Positions 17,806 to 26,985 of a DNA stretch of 64,000 nucleotides are shown here, piece after piece. Under the pieces are notes generated by a model that searched no databases, was not told where the DNA came from, and saw only the letters and a program-made list of their open reading frames with translations. The stretch is from Sulfurovum sp. (lineage in GTDB: Bacteria; Campylobacterota; Campylobacteria; Campylobacterales; Sulfurovaceae). Where the stretch lies: the NCBI GenBank assembly GCA_030826885.1, contig JAUUDF010000045.1, positions 1 to 64,000 of the forward strand, in the 5' to 3' direction. Positions within the stretch are counted from its first letter, which is position 1, and every line of letters starts with the position of its first letter. Position numbers and translations under genes: made by a program.

Positions 17806-18675
17806 TTATTGGGCTCCGGCAATCGCCCTGGCAATGCGTATGAGGTTAGCAGACCAGTCCGCTGCAAGCGGAGAGATTTTGATGACGGGAATATGCAGCT
17901 CAGAAGCGATGATCTTCGCGCTGCTGTCAGAAAATTCGGGCTGGGTGAAGATGGCGCGTATGTGTTTGGCTTTAGCCTCTTTGATGAGTTTGACCAGTTC
18001 TCTGGGTTTGGGCTTCTTGCCTTCTACCTCTACGGGAACCTGTAGAAGGTCATACTCTTTTGCAAAATAGCCCCATGAAGGATGAAAGACCATGAAAGCA
18101 GCCGATCTTGGCAGCGGGGAGAGGAGTGTACGGATGGTACTGTCGGTCTGGTCCACTTTGGCAAGAAAGGCCGTGAGGTTCTGTTTGTAGTAGGCATCGT
18201 GTGCCGGATCGGCATGGGAGAGTGCCGTGTAAATGTGCCGGGCAATGATGCGCACGTTTGCCGGGGCGGTCCAGATGTGCGGGTCGAGTCCCTCCTCATG
18301 GTGGTGCCCCTCTTCATCATTGTGATGTTTATTTTCATGGTGGTGCTCATGTGCCATTGGCAGTTTTTCAACCCCCTCACTCAGGTCAATAATTTTCATG
18401 GTAGGGTTCAGGTCCTTAAAACGCGGCAGCCAGGTATGCTCGAACTCCACACCGATGGCAAAGTAGAGCTGCGCGTTGGCCGCCTGCTTCATTTGTGAAG
18501 GTTTTGGTTCATAGGTGTGCGGTGAAGCACCGGGAGGTACCATTGTGGTGACAGTCACCTTCTCAGCACCAATGGCTTTGACGTAGCTCGCTTCGGGCAG
18601 AATGCTTACAAGCACGTTTATATTTGCCAATATGAACGTGCTTGCCAGTATGTGTACAAGGAGTAGTTTTTTCAT
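17806..18675 (-). CDS. znuA: Zinc ABC transporter substrate-binding protein with His-rich loop
   Basis: HEHHHENKHHNDEEGHHHEEGLDPHIWTAP; MVPPGASPHTYEPKPSQM; signal peptide. Confidence 0.9.
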   Translation of the reverse strand: MKKLLLVHILASTFILANINVLVSILPEASYVKAIGAEKVTVTTMVPPGASPHTYEPKPSQMKQAANAQLYFAIGVEFEHTWLPRFKDLNPTMKIIDLSEGVEKLPMAHEHHHENKHHNDEEGHHHEEGLDPHIWTAPANVRIIARHIYTALSHADPAHDAYYKQNLTAFLAKVDQTDSTIRTLLSPLPRSAAFMVFHPSWGYFAKEYDLLQVPVEVEGKKPKPRELVKLIKEAKAKHIRAIFTQPEFSDSSAKIIASELHIPVIKISPLAADWSANLIRIARAIAGAQ

Positions 18676-18766
18676 AAAAGCGATTATAGCGAAAAACCCA
18701 AAGTTCCTCAACATCAGTATGAAGTTATGGTATACTTTGGCAAAAAAGACGTGCGAGGAAGCAATA

Positions 18767-19465
18767 ATGAGAAAAACATGGATGGCCGTTTTGACAGGTA
18801 CACTGCTTATGCTTGGCGGGTGCGGGGGAGGTACGACCTACACCCAAAACACCGGCAGCCATTATGTCTATGACTTTGCGGTCAATACTGAAGGGTGGCA
18901 GGGCGGATTTTCCGACTATGCCCCCGGGCAGGAAGCGGCAATGCAGCTGCGCTACGGCTTTACCCGACTGCCTGCTCCACTTGACGAGTCTGATGGGGCG
19001 GTGGTACTAAGCGGTATCAACATCAGTGACGATCTTTTTATGTACATGAAGAACAAAATCACAGGTCTGGATGCCAACACGACCTATAATCTGAATTTCA
19101 GTGTGCAGTTCGCGTCCAATGCCCCTGCCGGAAGTTTGGCCGGAGAAGGGGTGTACCTCAAGGTGGGTGCCTCAAACATAGAACCGCAGAGTGTGCCGGA
19201 TGCTTCAGGCAGATACACCATGAATATCGACAAAGGCAATCAGGCTGCCGGCGGGCAGCATATGAGAGTCATCGGTAATGTCTCCAATGACTCCAACAGT
19301 ACCGACTATAGACTCAAACGTCTCTCAACCGGCACACCGTTTAAACTACGTACGGACGAGAACGGATCGCTCTGGGTCATTGTCGGTACGGACTCTGCGT
19401 ATGACGGGCAGACAACAATCTTTTACAACCAGGTCGATATTGAGATGGCAAAAACTTCGGAGTAA
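18767..19465 (+). CDS. Putative lipoprotein
   Basis: MRKTWMAVLTGTLLMLGGCGGG lipobox; secreted hypothetical. Confidence 0.7.
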   Translation: MRKTWMAVLTGTLLMLGGCGGGTTYTQNTGSHYVYDFAVNTEGWQGGFSDYAPGQEAAMQLRYGFTRLPAPLDESDGAVVLSGINISDDLFMYMKNKITGLDANTTYNLNFSVQFASNAPAGSLAGEGVYLKVGASNIEPQSVPDASGRYTMNIDKGNQAAGGQHMRVIGNVSNDSNSTDYRLKRLSTGTPFKLRTDENGSLWVIVGTDSAYDGQTTIFYNQVDIEMAKTSE

Positions 19466-19623
19466 AATCTGGAGATACAGCAACAAACTCTTCCCGGGCT
19501 CCAACCTGCAACCGGATGTCGGTCTGGCAGGCAAAAAAGCGCCAGGCACCACACCTGAAACACTGACCTTCAATGCGCAGCATCAGTGGTGGGAAGCTGA
19601 AGGTATTCCATTGACCCCTTACA

Positions 19624-20811
19624 ATGATGACGGCAGCAAAAACTACTACCCTAGTCAAAGTCACGGCAAAAGACAGCAATGGCAATGTACTTGCCACAGC
19701 CAAGGTCGTCCTGCCGGTGAGTGACGAGATGGATTGTAAACGCTGCCATGCCAGCAGTTCGCTCGCTCCCAAAGCCAAGCCAAGTACCGGCTGGGTCAAT
19801 GACGCTGATCCGGAAAAAGATTTCAAATACAATGTCCTGCGACTCCATGATGAGCGTATGCCAACAGCGGTCAGCGATCATCTTGCAGAGCTTCAATCCA
19901 AGGGATATGACTACAATGCCTCCGGGCTCGAAGCGACTGCCAGAGCAGGTACACCTGTGATGTGTGCGGTCTGTCACAGCTCCAATGCACTGCCTGGAAC
20001 CGGTATAGCCGGTGGAAAACCCTTTACGCAGGCTATGCATGGTTATCATGCCCATGTCACTGATCCCTATACCAACATGACACTTAACGACAGCACCAAC
20101 AGAGGTGCCTGCTATGCCTGCCACCCCGGTGCCCAGACCAAATGTCTGCGCGGTGCCATGGGTGATGCCAAAGATTCCAGTGGTAACAATGTCATGCAGT
20201 GCCAAAGCTGTCACGGACACATGGCCAATGTCGGCAGTGCCGACAGGAAAGGCTGGCTGGATGAGCCCAACTGTCAGGCATGTCACCATGACGGTAAGAG
20301 AGAGACGTCAGCCATTGACCCTGCGACGAACACACTCAGACATGTAGTTGATACCAAATTCGCCACCAATCTCAATACACCGGTAAGTGGGCTGAGTCTC
20401 TATCGATTCAGCAAGGGTCACGGCAAACTGCAGTGTGAAGCGTGTCATGGTTCCACCCATGCGATCTACCCGGCACATCAGGCAGACAACCTGCTCGCAG
20501 AAGGGCTCCAGGGGCATGCCGGCACCATCGGTGAGTGTAGCGCGTGTCACAGTACGGTACCCAATATAGTCACAGGCGGTCCGCACGGCATGCATCCGGT
20601 AGGACAATCCTGGGTAAAAGGACATGAGCATGTCGCAGAAAAAAATGCGGCACAGTGTAAAGTCTGCCATGGCCAAAACTATCGAGGCAGCGCGCTGTCC
20701 AGAATGTTCACCACACGTACACTCAGCGTGGAGCACGGCACCAAAACACTCCAAAAAGGTCATCAAGTCTCCTGCTATGACTGCCACAACGGACCAAACG
20801 GAGGAGACTGA
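19624..20811 (+). CDS. Multiheme c-type cytochrome (9 CXXCH), 5'-truncated/frameshifted
   Basis: CKRCH, CAVCH, CYACH, CQSCH, CQACH, CEACH, CSACH, CKVCH, CYDCH; upstream coding (PGSNLQPDVGLAGKKAPGTTPETLTFNAQHQWWEAEGIPLTPYNDDGSKNYYP) lies in another frame, break at ~19652. Confidence 0.8.
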   Translation: MMTAAKTTTLVKVTAKDSNGNVLATAKVVLPVSDEMDCKRCHASSSLAPKAKPSTGWVNDADPEKDFKYNVLRLHDERMPTAVSDHLAELQSKGYDYNASGLEATARAGTPVMCAVCHSSNALPGTGIAGGKPFTQAMHGYHAHVTDPYTNMTLNDSTNRGACYACHPGAQTKCLRGAMGDAKDSSGNNVMQCQSCHGHMANVGSADRKGWLDEPNCQACHHDGKRETSAIDPATNTLRHVVDTKFATNLNTPVSGLSLYRFSKGHGKLQCEACHGSTHAIYPAHQADNLLAEGLQGHAGTIGECSACHSTVPNIVTGGPHGMHPVGQSWVKGHEHVAEKNAAQCKVCHGQNYRGSALSRMFTTRTLSVEHGTKTLQKGHQVSCYDCHNGPNGGD

Positions 20812-20855
20812 TGTCTTCATAAAAATTTCATCAAAATAGTGCATACTTGCGACAA

Positions 20856-21008
20856 ATGACACAAAGGTTTATAGATGCATATAAAAAATGGAAACAAGAT
20901 ATACCAAGGACAGAGATTGCATTTCTGCTGCTTTTCGCAGCGGAATTTACCTACTATCTTTTGATCCTGCAAACCGGTATTGTTACCTACCATTCGATGA
21001 ACCGTTGA
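20856..21008 (+). CDS. Small hypothetical protein with one TM segment
   Basis: MTQRFIDAYKKWKQDIPRTEIAFLLLFAAEFTYYLLILQTGIVTYHSMNR*; absent from supplied track (below length cutoff). Confidence 0.4.
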   Translation: MTQRFIDAYKKWKQDIPRTEIAFLLLFAAEFTYYLLILQTGIVTYHSMNR

Positions 21009-21093
21009 GTTGAATGCAACACATTGCCCAGATGACCGACAAAGAGATTGTCTTCCTCAATGTAGGAGAGTTTCTTATGGTATAATCCCTTCC

Positions 21094-22290
21094 ATGACTG
21101 CAACCGAAAAACTTGAAACCGCCAAAGCCAAACTGATGCTGGAGCATCCCTACATAGGCTCCATTGCCGCGATGCTGCGCTATGACGACAACCCCGATAC
21201 CCTGACATTCCACAGTGACGGAGTGCATCTGCATTTTAACGGTGAATACATTGAACAGGCGCCGCTTGATGAAGTGGAGTTCGCACTTGCGAACGGGGCG
21301 ATGCATGCGCTTTTGAGGCATCAGGAACGCATGGAGGGACGGGTAGGACGTCTATGGCAGGCGGCGACCGACCTGACGGTCAATAGTATGCTGGTCAAAA
21401 ACGGCTATACACTGCCTGCCTATGTCTACTACGATGAACGCTTCGACGGGATGTATGCCGAAGAGATATACGACATGCTGCAAGAGGAGATGACCTACAA
21501 CGATACACTCGACGAGGCGGAAGCTCCCACTCCTGACGACGCACCTCCTCAGGAAGATTCGCAGAAAACAGAAAATACCCCTTCGCAGGGTAACGAGTCC
21601 TCCCGAAACAGTACCTCCGAATCTGACACACCCCCGATTGAACAGCTTCAGGCGGAAGAGATAGCCGCACTCGAAGAGGAACTTGCAGAGTATTTCGAGC
21701 AGCTCTTTGCCAAGTACAAACGGCAGGATGCCCTGCCCAAGGGGATGGAGCTTGTCGTACCGCATCTTTTTTCGCATACTATCGACTGGAGAGAGTCACT
21801 CTACCGCTACATTGCCGAGTTTGCCAAGAGTACCTACAGTTTCATGCCGCCGAACATGAAGTACCTCTATAGGGGAATCGCACTGCCGAGTCTGAGTTCA
21901 GACCTGCTGCGCATTGTCATTGCTGTCGATACTTCCGGCTCTGTCGGTGAGACGCTGCTGAGTGTTTTTCTGGGTGAAGTGGAAAGCATCATGCAAAGTT
22001 ACGGCAATTACGAAATAGACCTTATCAGCGCCGATACCAAAGTCCATGATCATACGACCTATCTGCCCGGAGAGCGGCTTGCATATACGCTCAAAGGCGG
22101 CGGAGGTACCGACTTCCGGCCGGTCTTTGCCTATATTGACCGGCACATAGACTACCTGACACTGCTGCTCTATTTTACCGACGGCATGGGAACCTTTCCC
22201 GATGTCGAACCTACTTACGATGTCATGTGGGTCATGCCTGAGGCAAAAGAGGTGCCGTTTGGGGAAGTACTACAAATACAGGGCCAATAG
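21094..22290 (+). CDS. VWA-like / DUF2201-type putative metallopeptidase protein
   Basis: HALLRHQERMEGRVGRLWQAATDLTVNSML (DUF2201_N-like); VIAVDTSGSVGETLLSVFLGEVESIM, GGGGTDFRPVF, YFTDGMGTFP (VWA/MIDAS-like). Confidence 0.8.
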   Translation: MTATEKLETAKAKLMLEHPYIGSIAAMLRYDDNPDTLTFHSDGVHLHFNGEYIEQAPLDEVEFALANGAMHALLRHQERMEGRVGRLWQAATDLTVNSMLVKNGYTLPAYVYYDERFDGMYAEEIYDMLQEEMTYNDTLDEAEAPTPDDAPPQEDSQKTENTPSQGNESSRNSTSESDTPPIEQLQAEEIAALEEELAEYFEQLFAKYKRQDALPKGMELVVPHLFSHTIDWRESLYRYIAEFAKSTYSFMPPNMKYLYRGIALPSLSSDLLRIVIAVDTSGSVGETLLSVFLGEVESIMQSYGNYEIDLISADTKVHDHTTYLPGERLAYTLKGGGGTDFRPVFAYIDRHIDYLTLLLYFTDGMGTFPDVEPTYDVMWVMPEAKEVPFGEVLQIQGQ

Positions 22291-22293
22291 ACA

Positions 22294-23061
22294 ATGGGCA
22301 TGATGTTCGGTATGCTTGCCGCACTCTATGTCCTTTTTGTACTCATAGGCATAGTGACACTCCATAGGCCGTCGCACAGAGTGTATTGGTTCATCATGGG
22401 TATACTGCTCATGCTCTATGCCATGACTGTGCTGCTTTCGCTCAACGATGCATGGTTGTCGACGCTTCCTCTGCTGATGCAAAAAAATATAACCCTCCTT
22501 CAGTGGTATGTGCTTGGCTGTATGGTTGTGATGGTGAGCGTCTATTTTTTTTACAGAAAAAACCCGGGGCGTATTGTCGTGCTTCATCTGGTTTTCCTTG
22601 CATTGTTTTACTATGTCAATGAACCTGTTTACCCTTATGTGCAGGCTGTCAACAACCCGAAGGTTCCTTTCACGGAAGAGACGACGCTCTACAGCTGTGC
22701 CTGTGCGGCACTTTCTACACTTCTCAAGCAGCTTGGCATCAAAGAGGTTGGTGAAAAGGAGGCCTGCCAGGTGATGGGTACGACACGGAACGGTTCGGGT
22801 GCAGGGCAGATACGCTATGCCTTTGGCAGATTGGGCATTGCCTATAAGGCATTGTTTAATGCCTCGATCGATGCTGTAAGTGCTCCTGCCATTCTTTTTG
22901 TGGACAGACGCGGAGGTCATGAGAACCATGCAGTGGTCTATTTGGGAATGAAGAACGGACTTTACAGCATTTACGATCCGATGGAAGGCAGAAAAACACT
23001 TTCTAAAAACGTACTTGATGCACTATGGCACGGTCGGGGTGTAGAGGTTGTACCGCATTAA
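22294..23061 (+). CDS. Membrane-anchored C39-family cysteine peptidase-like protein
   Basis: N-terminal TM helices, then YSCACAALSTLLKQLG..., GGHENHAVVYLG, YDPMEG catalytic-type motifs; no ABC domains. Confidence 0.75.
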   Translation: MGMMFGMLAALYVLFVLIGIVTLHRPSHRVYWFIMGILLMLYAMTVLLSLNDAWLSTLPLLMQKNITLLQWYVLGCMVVMVSVYFFYRKNPGRIVVLHLVFLALFYYVNEPVYPYVQAVNNPKVPFTEETTLYSCACAALSTLLKQLGIKEVGEKEACQVMGTTRNGSGAGQIRYAFGRLGIAYKALFNASIDAVSAPAILFVDRRGGHENHAVVYLGMKNGLYSIYDPMEGRKTLSKNVLDALWHGRGVEVVPH

Positions 23062-23121
23062 TAAATCTGTGTTAATATTAACCTACTATACTAACGCAAT
23101 ATCATCACTCCAGGAAGTTTC

Positions 23122-24240
23122 ATGTACGACATCGTTTCAGATACCAAACCGACCTCATGTTTTTTCAATGCCTTTATCATTGTGCTCATACCCATGCTCT
23201 TTTTGGCGGCACTTGCCCTCGGCTATGCGGGCTTGCTGCCGTTTGGGGTTGAACTGCATACGCTGGTCATCATCGCATTCATTTTTGTGGTCTTTGTCGC
23301 GTTCGTGCGGCACAATGCCAACTATGCAGCCTGCCACATGCGCGGTTCGTTCGCCAAAATGGAAGAGAAACTGCAGAAGGAGCTTCGTGCCAACGCCCTG
23401 ACCATTATGGGAAAGACCAAATCGACGCTGCATGTGAAGGATTTTATGGAGGAGTACTACAAGGATATTCGAAACGACAACTTCGCACGTGTCGCCCCCT
23501 CTGTCTTTCCGATGCTTGGTATTTTGGGAACCTTCATCGCCATTGCCGTCTCCATGCCGGATTTCACCGTAAAAGACCTCGATGCACTCGATAAAGAGAT
23601 ATCGGTGATGCTCTCGGGTATCGGTACGGCATTTTACGCCTCCATCTACGGGATCGCCCTTTCGCTCATTTGGACCTATTTTGAGAAGCGGGGCAGTTCC
23701 AAAATAGACAAAACGCTCTATGACCTGGAAAAACTCTACGATGCACGCGTCTGGAAAGAGGCGGAGCTGCTCAAACACGAACATATGCAGAGTGAACTCA
23801 AAGATCAGGAGATCGTCAAAACGCTCAAAGAGACTTTCAATACGGACTTTGTCAGGGAGATGAACGAGCAGTATCTCAAACATTTTACCGCTGTGGTCTC
23901 CGACACGACAGAAGGGTTTAGGCAGATCACGCAGAATATGCAGCGTGTCTCACATGAACTCAAAGAGACACTTGAGACGATTCACAGCAGAGAAGAGAGT
24001 GTTAATGCGGTCGATGCCATCAGCCGTAACATAGAGGGATTCAATGAAAATGCCAGAAGTCTTCAGCAGGCGATGCAGAAGTTTGACGGTACGGTTGATC
24101 ATACCTTCGAAAAAATAGACGAGGAGGTAGGGCAGATCGTCGAAAAACTGGCAACCTTTGCACGTGTTCTCTCTGAACAGAACATAGAAGTGATGCAGAC
24201 ACTCGCTTCGCTTAAAAAGAGCCGGAAAGAGAGCGAATGA
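23122..24240 (+). CDS. MotA/TolQ/ExbB-family proton channel protein with coiled-coil tail
   Basis: SVFPMLGILGTFIAIAVSMPDF, LSGIGTAFYASIYGIALSLIWTYFEKR; coiled-coil C-terminus. Confidence 0.82.
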   Translation: MYDIVSDTKPTSCFFNAFIIVLIPMLFLAALALGYAGLLPFGVELHTLVIIAFIFVVFVAFVRHNANYAACHMRGSFAKMEEKLQKELRANALTIMGKTKSTLHVKDFMEEYYKDIRNDNFARVAPSVFPMLGILGTFIAIAVSMPDFTVKDLDALDKEISVMLSGIGTAFYASIYGIALSLIWTYFEKRGSSKIDKTLYDLEKLYDARVWKEAELLKHEHMQSELKDQEIVKTLKETFNTDFVREMNEQYLKHFTAVVSDTTEGFRQITQNMQRVSHELKETLETIHSREESVNAVDAISRNIEGFNENARSLQQAMQKFDGTVDHTFEKIDEEVGQIVEKLATFARVLSEQNIEVMQTLASLKKSRKESE

Positions 24241-25352
24241 TGTTTCGCAAAAAAGAGAACGACGAAGGGACGAATTTCTGGATATCGTATGCCGATCTTA
24301 TGGCAGGACTGCTTTTCGTTTTCATTTTGCTTATCGGTGCCATTGTCTCCAAATCGATCATCCTTAAAAGCAGTCTGCATGAAAAAGAGGACAAACTTAC
24401 GGCACTCTCACAGACACTCAAAAGCAAGGAGCAGAAACTTCATGAGCTTGGGAGTGCGTTGACAAAGAATACGGAAGCACTTAGCCAACGGGAGACACAG
24501 CTGCATGAAAAAATGCAAACCCTGACACTCAAAGAGGCGGAGATACGCAAGCTTAACCGTATGCTGCTTGAGGCAAATACCCAAAAAGATGCACTGAGCA
24601 AAAAGATCGTACTGGTGCAAAACCTCCTTTCAGATACCAATGCATCCCTTGAAAAGAGCAAACGCTCACTCAGGGCATATGAAGGGAAAATACTGGTACT
24701 CTCCAATGCCCTGAGTCAAAGCAAGGAAGCCGTTGAGGAAAAAGATGCCAAGATGCTTCAGCTGCTCAATGCACTCGATGAGAAGCAGACGAAATACGAT
24801 ACGCTTGTCGCGAGACTCCAGCAGCAAAAAGCACAGATAAAATCATTGACAGGTATCAAGCTCAAGGTCATTGCCGCGCTCAAAGAGGCACTGGGCAGTA
24901 AGATAGCCATAGACAAAAAGAGCGGGTCATTGCGTCTTGCATCGAACATTCTTTTTGACAAGGGCAGTGCGGTACTCAAAGAGGATGCCAAAAGTGAGCT
25001 GAAGAAGGCATTTGAAGAGTACATCGGTACGCTGGTGAGTGATCAGCGTATCAAGCCGCATCTGGATAAGATTATCATTGAAGGGCATACCGACAGTGAC
25101 GGCGGCTACCTCTACAACCTCGACCTTTCACAGAAACGGGCGTTGGCGGTGATGAACTATCTGCTTACACTCGACATTGCCAGAGAGTATGACCTCAAAC
25201 CGCTTCTTATCGCTTCGGGAAGAGCCTACCTTGACCCGATAAAGATTAACGGAGTAGAGGATAAAGAGGCATCAAGACGTATCGAGATAAAGTTCAGGCT
25301 TAAAAACGAAGATGCCATGCATGAAATAGAGAAGGTACTCGATGTGCAGTAA
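24237..25352 (+). CDS. MotB/OmpA-family protein with long coiled coil
   Basis: NFWISYADLMAGLLFVFILLIGAI (Asp-bearing TM helix), coiled coil, OmpA-like LFDKGSAVLKEDAKSEL...IEGHTDSDGGYLYNLDLSQKRA. Confidence 0.87.
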   Translation: MMFRKKENDEGTNFWISYADLMAGLLFVFILLIGAIVSKSIILKSSLHEKEDKLTALSQTLKSKEQKLHELGSALTKNTEALSQRETQLHEKMQTLTLKEAEIRKLNRMLLEANTQKDALSKKIVLVQNLLSDTNASLEKSKRSLRAYEGKILVLSNALSQSKEAVEEKDAKMLQLLNALDEKQTKYDTLVARLQQQKAQIKSLTGIKLKVIAALKEALGSKIAIDKKSGSLRLASNILFDKGSAVLKEDAKSELKKAFEEYIGTLVSDQRIKPHLDKIIIEGHTDSDGGYLYNLDLSQKRALAVMNYLLTLDIAREYDLKPLLIASGRAYLDPIKINGVEDKEASRRIEIKFRLKNEDAMHEIEKVLDVQ

Positions 25353-25515
25353 CTTTCGGCCCAAAAATTTGCAGCGTGCCAAAGAGACACTTTCGCGTCA
25401 GTTAGAGACAGTAGAACACTCACGCAGCAACCAGCCGCAACAGCAGGAACGTGCACCAGAGAAACAAAAAAAAGTCTCCCTGTTGTACAGAATATTACAT
25501 TTTTTCAGGCGTTAG
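25342..25515 (+). CDS. Small basic hypothetical protein
   Basis: MCSNFRPKNLQRAKETLSRQLETVEHSRSNQPQQQERAPEKQKKVSLLYRILHFFRR*, overlaps end of motB-like gene. Confidence 0.45.
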   Translation: MCSNFRPKNLQRAKETLSRQLETVEHSRSNQPQQQERAPEKQKKVSLLYRILHFFRR

Positions 25516-26534
25516 AGTTTGGAAATATCTGTTTCTCTGGTTTCTCTTTTGGCTATTTCAGAAGCCTTCTGATGTTTGCGGAACGCTTTTAGAGCAGCAA
25601 GATGCTCTTTGTAGGTTTTTGAAAAAATATGCCTTCCGTCCTTGCCTAGCATAAAGAAGAGATAGTCGCTTTTTTGGGGAAACAAAGCTGCATAGAACGC
25701 TTCTATAGATACCGTACACAGCGGAGCAGGGGGAAGTCCCTTGTGATGGTAGGTATTGTAGGCTGTTGTATCGTTTTTGATGCGTGTCGGGGTAACGATC
25801 TGGTGTGAGTACTTTCCATAGTTGAGCGTACCGTCCATCTGCAGCTTCATCTTTTTTTTCAGCCGGTTATGGATGACCGAAGAGACGAGGAGCATCTCGT
25901 CAGGTGCATTGGTCTCTCTTTCTATGATGGAAGCAATAATGCGAAGGCGGTGAATTGTTTTTTCTTCGAGGTCAGAGCGATGAAAAAGTGTTTTGAATCG
26001 TTCAATCATATGCCGTGTATGCATGAAGAGATAGTCCATCACCGCTTTCTCGTCTGCACTCCTGGCAATGCGGTAGATGCCGGCAAAGAGTTTTCCCTCG
26101 CCGGTACGGTCCTCTTTTTGCATTTGTCTTTTGAGTGCTTCAAGGTCAAGCTTGGTATCGTTTGCAAGACGCCTGAGCATCTCTTCGTTGGTCTCTCCGG
26201 AAAAAACTTTTACTTCCATCGTTTTGGCAGGATGTTTTCCAAGTTCTCGAAAGAAGGAAAGTCTACCGTCATCTGTGTTTAGAATACGGTACCACCCTTT
26301 TTTGGGTAGGAGATTTTCAGAGAGAAAAAAATGGTCGAGGTCGGTAATGTTATAGCCGTTTTCCTGTAGTGTCATCAGTACCGAATCGGTGTGTGTGGTT
26401 TGAAAATAGAGTGTTTTTTCTTTTGGACCGAGAGGGAGCAAAAAGTTGTAGGCTGCAAAGAGCATTGCTGCTGCAATCAGTGCTTCCAGGAAGTAGGTGA
26501 AGTAGCGGAAATTCCTGGAAAGTTTGCGTTTCAT
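25512..26534 (-). CDS. mltG: Endolytic transglycosylase MltG (YceG-like)
   Basis: LRIIASIIERETNAPDEMLLVSSVIHNRLKKKMKLQMDGTLNYG; YNTYHHKGLPPAPLCTVSIEAFYAALFP. Confidence 0.9.
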   Translation of the reverse strand: MKRKLSRNFRYFTYFLEALIAAAMLFAAYNFLLPLGPKEKTLYFQTTHTDSVLMTLQENGYNITDLDHFFLSENLLPKKGWYRILNTDDGRLSFFRELGKHPAKTMEVKVFSGETNEEMLRRLANDTKLDLEALKRQMQKEDRTGEGKLFAGIYRIARSADEKAVMDYLFMHTRHMIERFKTLFHRSDLEEKTIHRLRIIASIIERETNAPDEMLLVSSVIHNRLKKKMKLQMDGTLNYGKYSHQIVTPTRIKNDTTAYNTYHHKGLPPAPLCTVSIEAFYAALFPQKSDYLFFMLGKDGRHIFSKTYKEHLAALKAFRKHQKASEIAKRETRETDISKL

Positions 26535-26984
26535 CTACGCTTCCAGAAAATCTTTTTCCCAGAAAAAGTCTATCCATTCGTCTGTTTCATGCAGCCAGTA
26601 GTCCGGTTGGATGTCCGAATTCTTTTTGTAATAGATGGTCGCGCTTTTGAAGACGGTATCGGGGTAGCGCTCCTGGAGTACACGCAGAACCGCCTGAAGT
26701 GTCTGTCCGGAATCTACAATATCATCGAGAATGAGTACCGTTTTTGCACCGTCAAGTTCGGGAAGGTTCATGAGTTTCGGATGAGAACGTTTGACCTCTC
26801 CGTCATACAAAATGGAGTTAATACTGAACAGATTGCGGTTATCCGTTGCCTGTGCATAGGCATGTGCAAGCGTCATTCCGCCACGCGCAATGGCAAGCAG
26901 TGCATCGGGTTTGAAATCTTCTGTCTTTTTGACCAGTGTTTTGACATCCTTTTTGAATGTCTCGTAATCATAGTAGTGTCCCAT
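26535..26984 (-). CDS. Phosphoribosyltransferase
   Basis: DALLAIARGGMTLAHAYA; VLILDDIVDSGQTLQAVL (PRPP-binding). Confidence 0.87.
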   Translation of the reverse strand: MGHYYDYETFKKDVKTLVKKTEDFKPDALLAIARGGMTLAHAYAQATDNRNLFSINSILYDGEVKRSHPKLMNLPELDGAKTVLILDDIVDSGQTLQAVLRVLQERYPDTVFKSATIYYKKNSDIQPDYWLHETDEWIDFFWEKDFLEA

Positions 26985-26985
26985 T

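Noticed and set aside
23122-25352. Calling this a Zorya defence system
   Set aside because: Only ZorA/ZorB-like components are present; no ZorC/D/E-like genes follow, and MotA/MotB-type pairs occur in non-defence contexts.
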